This document shows positions 61,085 through 64,000 of a DNA stretch of 64,000 nucleotides, in pieces (the stretch's first letter is position 1; every line of letters begins with the position of its first letter). The notes beneath the pieces are model-generated. The model saw only the letters and a list, made by a program, of their open reading frames with translations. It was not told the origin of the DNA and searched no databases. The position numbers were made by a program, and so were the translations under genes. Source of the stretch: Rhizobium sp. BK602 (lineage in GTDB: Bacteria > Pseudomonadota > Alphaproteobacteria > Rhizobiales > Rhizobiaceae); NCBI RefSeq assembly GCF_014195095.1, contig NZ_JACIBC010000002.1, forward strand, positions 558,001-622,000, written 5' to 3'.

Positions 61085-61558
61085 TCAGGTGCGAGGCTTC
61101 GGCAAAGGCACCGGAATGAAGGAGGGTAGCCTGACCGTGCCGGTGACGACGGCATCCGCGGTCTGGGTGCCGGCCACGCGCCTCGGGGGCATGGGCTGAG
61201 TTTCGGCGGCTGCCTGCTCATGGCTGGCGGCGGGAGCGGTCGCGGCCTGTTCGGCCGGCTTCTGGTCCTTGAAATGCTGGCCGAGCAGGTCATAGGCGAC
61301 GCGGGCGCCGTCACGGGCCTGATATCCCAGCGCAGTCAGTGTTTCGCCGCCCTTCAGGCAGACGTCGGGCTTCTCGGTGCACATGGAACCGACATATTGC
61401 ATCACGCCGGAGGCAGCCGACAGCGCGTCGGAAACCTGCACCTGCGGTTCGCCCGCCGGCCGGGGATCGCCCTGCGGCTTGGCGAAGATCGGCAGGAACA
61501 TGAGGACCAGTGAGAACCAGAACCCCGTCCTAATGAGAAACCACATTGCCTTGCCCAT
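61085..61558 (-). CDS. DUF5330 family membrane-anchored protein
   Basis: This is a 157-residue protein whose start MWFLIRTGFWFSLVLMFLPIF (from the Met at residue 5) is a single membrane anchor and the DUF5330 signature. The remainder is periplasmic: SDALSAASGVMQYVGSMC, DVCLKGGETL with a probable disulfide, and an Ala/Pro-rich tail. The start could be 61546. In Rhizobiales this gene sits near the sensor kinase and peptidoglycan-binding genes found next, so a common envelope role is likely. Confidence 0.8.
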   Translation of the reverse strand: MGKAMWFLIRTGFWFSLVLMFLPIFAKPQGDPRPAGEPQVQVSDALSAASGVMQYVGSMCTEKPDVCLKGGETLTALGYQARDGARVAYDLLGQHFKDQKPAEQAATAPAASHEQAAAETQPMPPRRVAGTQTADAVVTGTVRLPSFIPVPLPKPRT

Positions 61559-62013
61559 CCTGTTCGTTCGGTCTTGCCACCGATTCGAATCCATTGATCC
61601 GACGTTGCCCAGACCCTATTCGGCAGAGGACAACATCGCTTTTCAAAACTTGGATGCATTTTCGGCAAATTTGATTCAAATTTTAGCTTTCGGAATTTGA
61701 AGCCTATTTGGTTCGAATTGTAGCGATTGCTGTTAAGCATGTCTCCCGCGATCTGCTTGATCTCCAGGGCTTTGCGGCCGCCGGGCGCGTCCAAAAAGTT
61801 AATGCGAAACGGAAATATAAATAAAATCCGTTGCTTACCCGCTGTTAACCACAAAACTCAAAGGTCTTATCATGTGCGTCAAAACGGGACTTTCGAGCCT
61901 TTTCGGCCGATCCCCATGCCCGTCCTTTATTCTTTCCTTAAGTCGCCAGGGCCTATTGTGAACCTCGATAAATGACCGTTTGTGCGGGTTTTGGTGTGCG
62001 CGTATTGAGTAAC
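61559..62013. other. 455-bp divergent intergenic region with a 17-bp palindrome
   Basis: No gene is seen between the divergent DUF5330 and kinase genes. AAATTTGA-T-TCAAATTT at 61667-61683 is a perfect dyad with a central T. The region is AT-rich around 61640-61740 and 61800-61870 (for example AAATATAAATAAAAT). Promoters for both genes must lie here. No RNA gene was recognised. Confidence 0.45.
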
Positions 62014-63549
62014 ATGGCTGGCAGGGCAGGAGCCCTCGTGGACCGGGCAGGCGAAAGCTGGCTCTCCCGGACAAGCGGGAACGGCGAGGTCCGTGGACAG
62101 GAGTTGACGATCCTGCGCCGGCTCGCGCTTGCCTCCTCCGTGGCGCTCGTCGCCGTTCCGGCGGGTCTCTCCTTCATCACCAGCCCGGCCGTGGCGCTGC
62201 CGGCCGGCGTTGCCACCGTCTGCGCCGCTTTCCTGTTCTCCGCCGTCGGCAGCATCGCCCTTTCACGCCTGCGGCCCGTTTCGACAGCCGTCGAGGCCGT
62301 CGTCGTCGAACATCGCGATCTGATGCTGGAGGCTGCCAGCGGTCTCGTTCTCCTGTTCGATCCGCAAGGCAGCGTCACCGCCATCGGCGGCCGCGATCGT
62401 GCCGAATTCCTGAGCTGGATGCGCGATCCCACCGGCCGCGGCCTCATCGAGCAGGTCCACATCTCCGATCGCATTCTCTTCCTGCAGGCCGTCGATACGC
62501 TTCGCCAGGGACGCGATGGCCTCAGCGTCGATCTGCGTCTGGAACGCTCCGCCGTTGTCGAAGGCAGCGATCAGTTCATTCATATCCGCATGGAGATGAG
62601 CGCGCGGCGCGATGGCGAGGGACGGCTGACGGGGATCGTCAGCCAGTCGCGCGATATTTCCGACGATCAGCGGCTGCGCGACGAGGCGGCTCGCAAGACC
62701 GCCGAGGCGGAATCGGCCAATGACGCCAAATCACGCTTTCTGGCCGCCGTCAGCCACGAGCTGCGCACGCCGCTCAATGCCATTCTCGGCTTTTCGGACA
62801 TTCTGAGCGGCGAATATTTCGGCAAGCTCGAAAACAATAGACAACGCGAATATGTCAGCCTGATCCGTCAGTCCGGCGCGCATCTGCTGTCGGTGGTCAA
62901 CACCATGCTCGACATGAGCAAGATCGAGGCCGGCCGCTACGAGCTCATGCCAGAACCCTTCCCGATCGAAGCGTCGATCGGTGCCTGCGAAGCCATGCTG
63001 GCGCTGCAGGCGAAGGAAAAGGGGCTGACGCTGACGAGCCGCGTGCAGCGCGGCCTCGGCGATATCGTCGCCGACCAGCGCGCCATCCAGCAGATTCTCA
63101 TCAACCTCGTCGGCAACGCCATCAAGTTCACCGATGCCGGCGGCGCGGTGACCGTGGATGCGGCCATGGCCGATGGCATGCTGAAGCTTTGCGTCAGCGA
63201 TACCGGCATCGGCATCGAGACCGATCGGCTCGCCTCGCTCGGCCAGCCCTTCGTGCAGATCCAGAACGATTATACCCGCCGCTATGCCGGCACCGGCCTT
63301 GGCCTGTCGCTGGTCAAGGGGCTGGTGGCATTGCATGGCGGCAGCTTTGCCATTGCCAGCGCTCCCGGCGAGGGTACGATGATCACCATCCTTATCCCGC
63401 TCGACGGTTCCGGCGTTGTGACGGCTCAGCAGCCTGTGGATGCCAGCCGCACGGTCGATTTTCCGCCACGTCTGAAGCATAATCTGGAGATGAATGGAAA
63501 GCGAAAAGAGGAAGAGATGAATGGCCCCGCAAAAGCGAAAATCGCCTAA
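62014..63549 (+). CDS. Membrane-anchored PAS sensor histidine kinase
   Basis: This is a 511-residue kinase. Two membrane helices lie at about residues 36-84. A PAS-like segment follows (SGLVLLFDPQGSVTAIG to GIVSQSRDISDD), then the H-box HELRTPLNAILGF with His248. The ATPase motifs are ILINLVGNAIKFTD, SDTGIGIE and GTGLGLSLVKGLVALHGG. It has no receiver domain and no adjacent response regulator. The start is uncertain: a TTG at 62005 or an ATG at 61972 are also open. The stop overlaps the next gene by 29 bp. Confidence 0.88.
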   Translation: MAGRAGALVDRAGESWLSRTSGNGEVRGQELTILRRLALASSVALVAVPAGLSFITSPAVALPAGVATVCAAFLFSAVGSIALSRLRPVSTAVEAVVVEHRDLMLEAASGLVLLFDPQGSVTAIGGRDRAEFLSWMRDPTGRGLIEQVHISDRILFLQAVDTLRQGRDGLSVDLRLERSAVVEGSDQFIHIRMEMSARRDGEGRLTGIVSQSRDISDDQRLRDEAARKTAEAESANDAKSRFLAAVSHELRTPLNAILGFSDILSGEYFGKLENNRQREYVSLIRQSGAHLLSVVNTMLDMSKIEAGRYELMPEPFPIEASIGACEAMLALQAKEKGLTLTSRVQRGLGDIVADQRAIQQILINLVGNAIKFTDAGGAVTVDAAMADGMLKLCVSDTGIGIETDRLASLGQPFVQIQNDYTRRYAGTGLGLSLVKGLVALHGGSFAIASAPGEGTMITILIPLDGSGVVTAQQPVDASRTVDFPPRLKHNLEMNGKRKEEEMNGPAKAKIA

Positions 63550-64000
63550 GGGAAAGGGCAGGGGCGGGCGCAAGCAGCCTGGCCTGGCTTCCCGGGGGGC
63601 GGTTGCCGTTGGCAGCCTTGGCCTGCGCGGCGCCGGCGCGCTGGGTGGCCTTGGCGTGCGCGGTGCCGGTGCGCTGGCCAACCTGTTCGGTGGCGTTGTC
63701 GGCCGGCATCCGGCCGCGGCCGGCGGCGTGGCGGTCTTTGTCGCGGTCTTCGGTTTCGTCACCGCCAACGCACTCTGGTATCAGGCGGGCACGCATCCGT
63801 CGCCGCTGCTGCGCACGCGTGATCCGGCAGCTCCCTACCAGATTCCGGGTCGAAAAGCCTTCCTGAACGCACAGCAGGCCGACGCCGGCAATGTCACGAC
63901 ATTCCGAATCGAACGGCAGGACACGGAAACGCCGGACGCTGCCACCGCCGATCGGCAGGCCGTCGCGGCTGCGGCTCCGGCTGCCAGCCCGGCCGCCCGC
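63521..64000 (+). CDS. 5' part of a peptidoglycan-binding-type membrane protein
   Basis: The first 160 codons are in the window. They begin MAPQKRKSPKGKGRGGRKQ, a basic cytoplasmic N-terminus, then Gly/Leu-rich segments and one membrane helix (GGVAVFVAVFGFVTANALWYQ). An HPSPLLRTRDP block is found in rhizobial proteins that end in a peptidoglycan-binding domain. The part seen then turns into an Ala/Thr-rich periplasmic linker. The 29-bp overlap with the kinase suggests one operon. Confidence 0.7.
   Translation, partial: MAPQKRKSPKGKGRGGRKQPGLASRGAVAVGSLGLRGAGALGGLGVRGAGALANLFGGVVGRHPAAAGGVAVFVAVFGFVTANALWYQAGTHPSPLLRTRDPAAPYQIPGRKAFLNAQQADAGNVTTFRIERQDTETPDAATADRQAVAAAAPAASPAAR

Noticed and set aside
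1..64000. CRISPR array, insertion sequence, integrase or tRNA-linked island
   Set aside because: No regularly spaced direct repeats, transposase or integrase frames, or tRNA-like cloverleaf sequences were seen. The repeats found are short intergenic palindromes only.

Overview
This is a gene-dense, GC-rich bacterial segment that reads as chromosomal DNA of a Rhizobiaceae-type alphaproteobacterium (Rhizobium/Agrobacterium/Sinorhizobium clade). The pointers are two RIME-type intergenic palindromes, a MucR/Ros zinc-finger regulator, a dmeR-dmeF nickel/cobalt pair, a TIGR03808-type TAT-exported repeat protein, a DUF5330 / sensor kinase / peptidoglycan-binding neighbourhood, and a complete mrpA-G antiporter operon. 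No phage, transposase, plasmid replication gene, rRNA, tRNA or CRISPR array was seen.

Layout. 1-0.8 kb: the end of an acyl-CoA (probably leucine) catabolism operon. 0.8-6.8 kb: an exported beta-helix protein, a DNA-ligase-associated exonuclease with its ATP-dependent ligase, and an exported alpha/beta hydrolase. 6.9-10.4 kb: both subunits of methylmalonyl-CoA mutase. 10.5-12.3 kb: two paralogous L,D-transpeptidase lipoproteins. 12.3-16.8 kb: ohrR/ohr peroxide defence, a RES-Xre toxin-antitoxin pair, a DUF3455 protein, and a MarR/DUF899 divergent pair. 17-28.7 kb: metabolic and housekeeping genes (VOC protein, HerA-like ATPase, nitrilase, G6PD, trans-aconitate methyltransferase, Zn-alcohol dehydrogenase, class IV aminotransferase, MFS exporter, Asp/Glu racemase family). 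28.9-37.7 kb: superoxide dismutase, a metallophosphoesterase, AraC/SDR and WYL/LysE divergent pairs, two c-type cytochromes, a methyltransferase, a C39-like peptidase and a GNAT enzyme. 38-48.4 kb: dmeRF, a class A beta-lactamase, selO, parDE, an S9 oligopeptidase, cbpA-cbpM and a polysaccharide deacetylase. 48.4-53.1 kb: an AI-2E-type permease, a VOC dioxygenase-like protein, a hemolysin III protein, a GNAT and msrB. 53.4-59.3 kb: mrpABCDEFG. 59.3-64 kb: mucR, sufE, DUF5330, a sensor kinase and a peptidoglycan-binding protein that runs off the end.

Much of the gene content concerns redox and envelope stress: ohr, sod, msrB, DUF899, L,D-transpeptidases, beta-lactamase, mrp and dmeF. Several genes form divergent regulator-target pairs with inverted-repeat operators visible between them.

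The most unusual signal is not a protein. Six dispersed elements of about 100 bp (copies A-F) share a conserved core, but their first hairpin has a different, yet still self-complementary, stem in most copies. Five of the six copies lie so that their ends supply the stop codon of a flanking gene, six stop codons in all. That suggests selection on RNA or DNA structure, and a role at transcript 3' ends.
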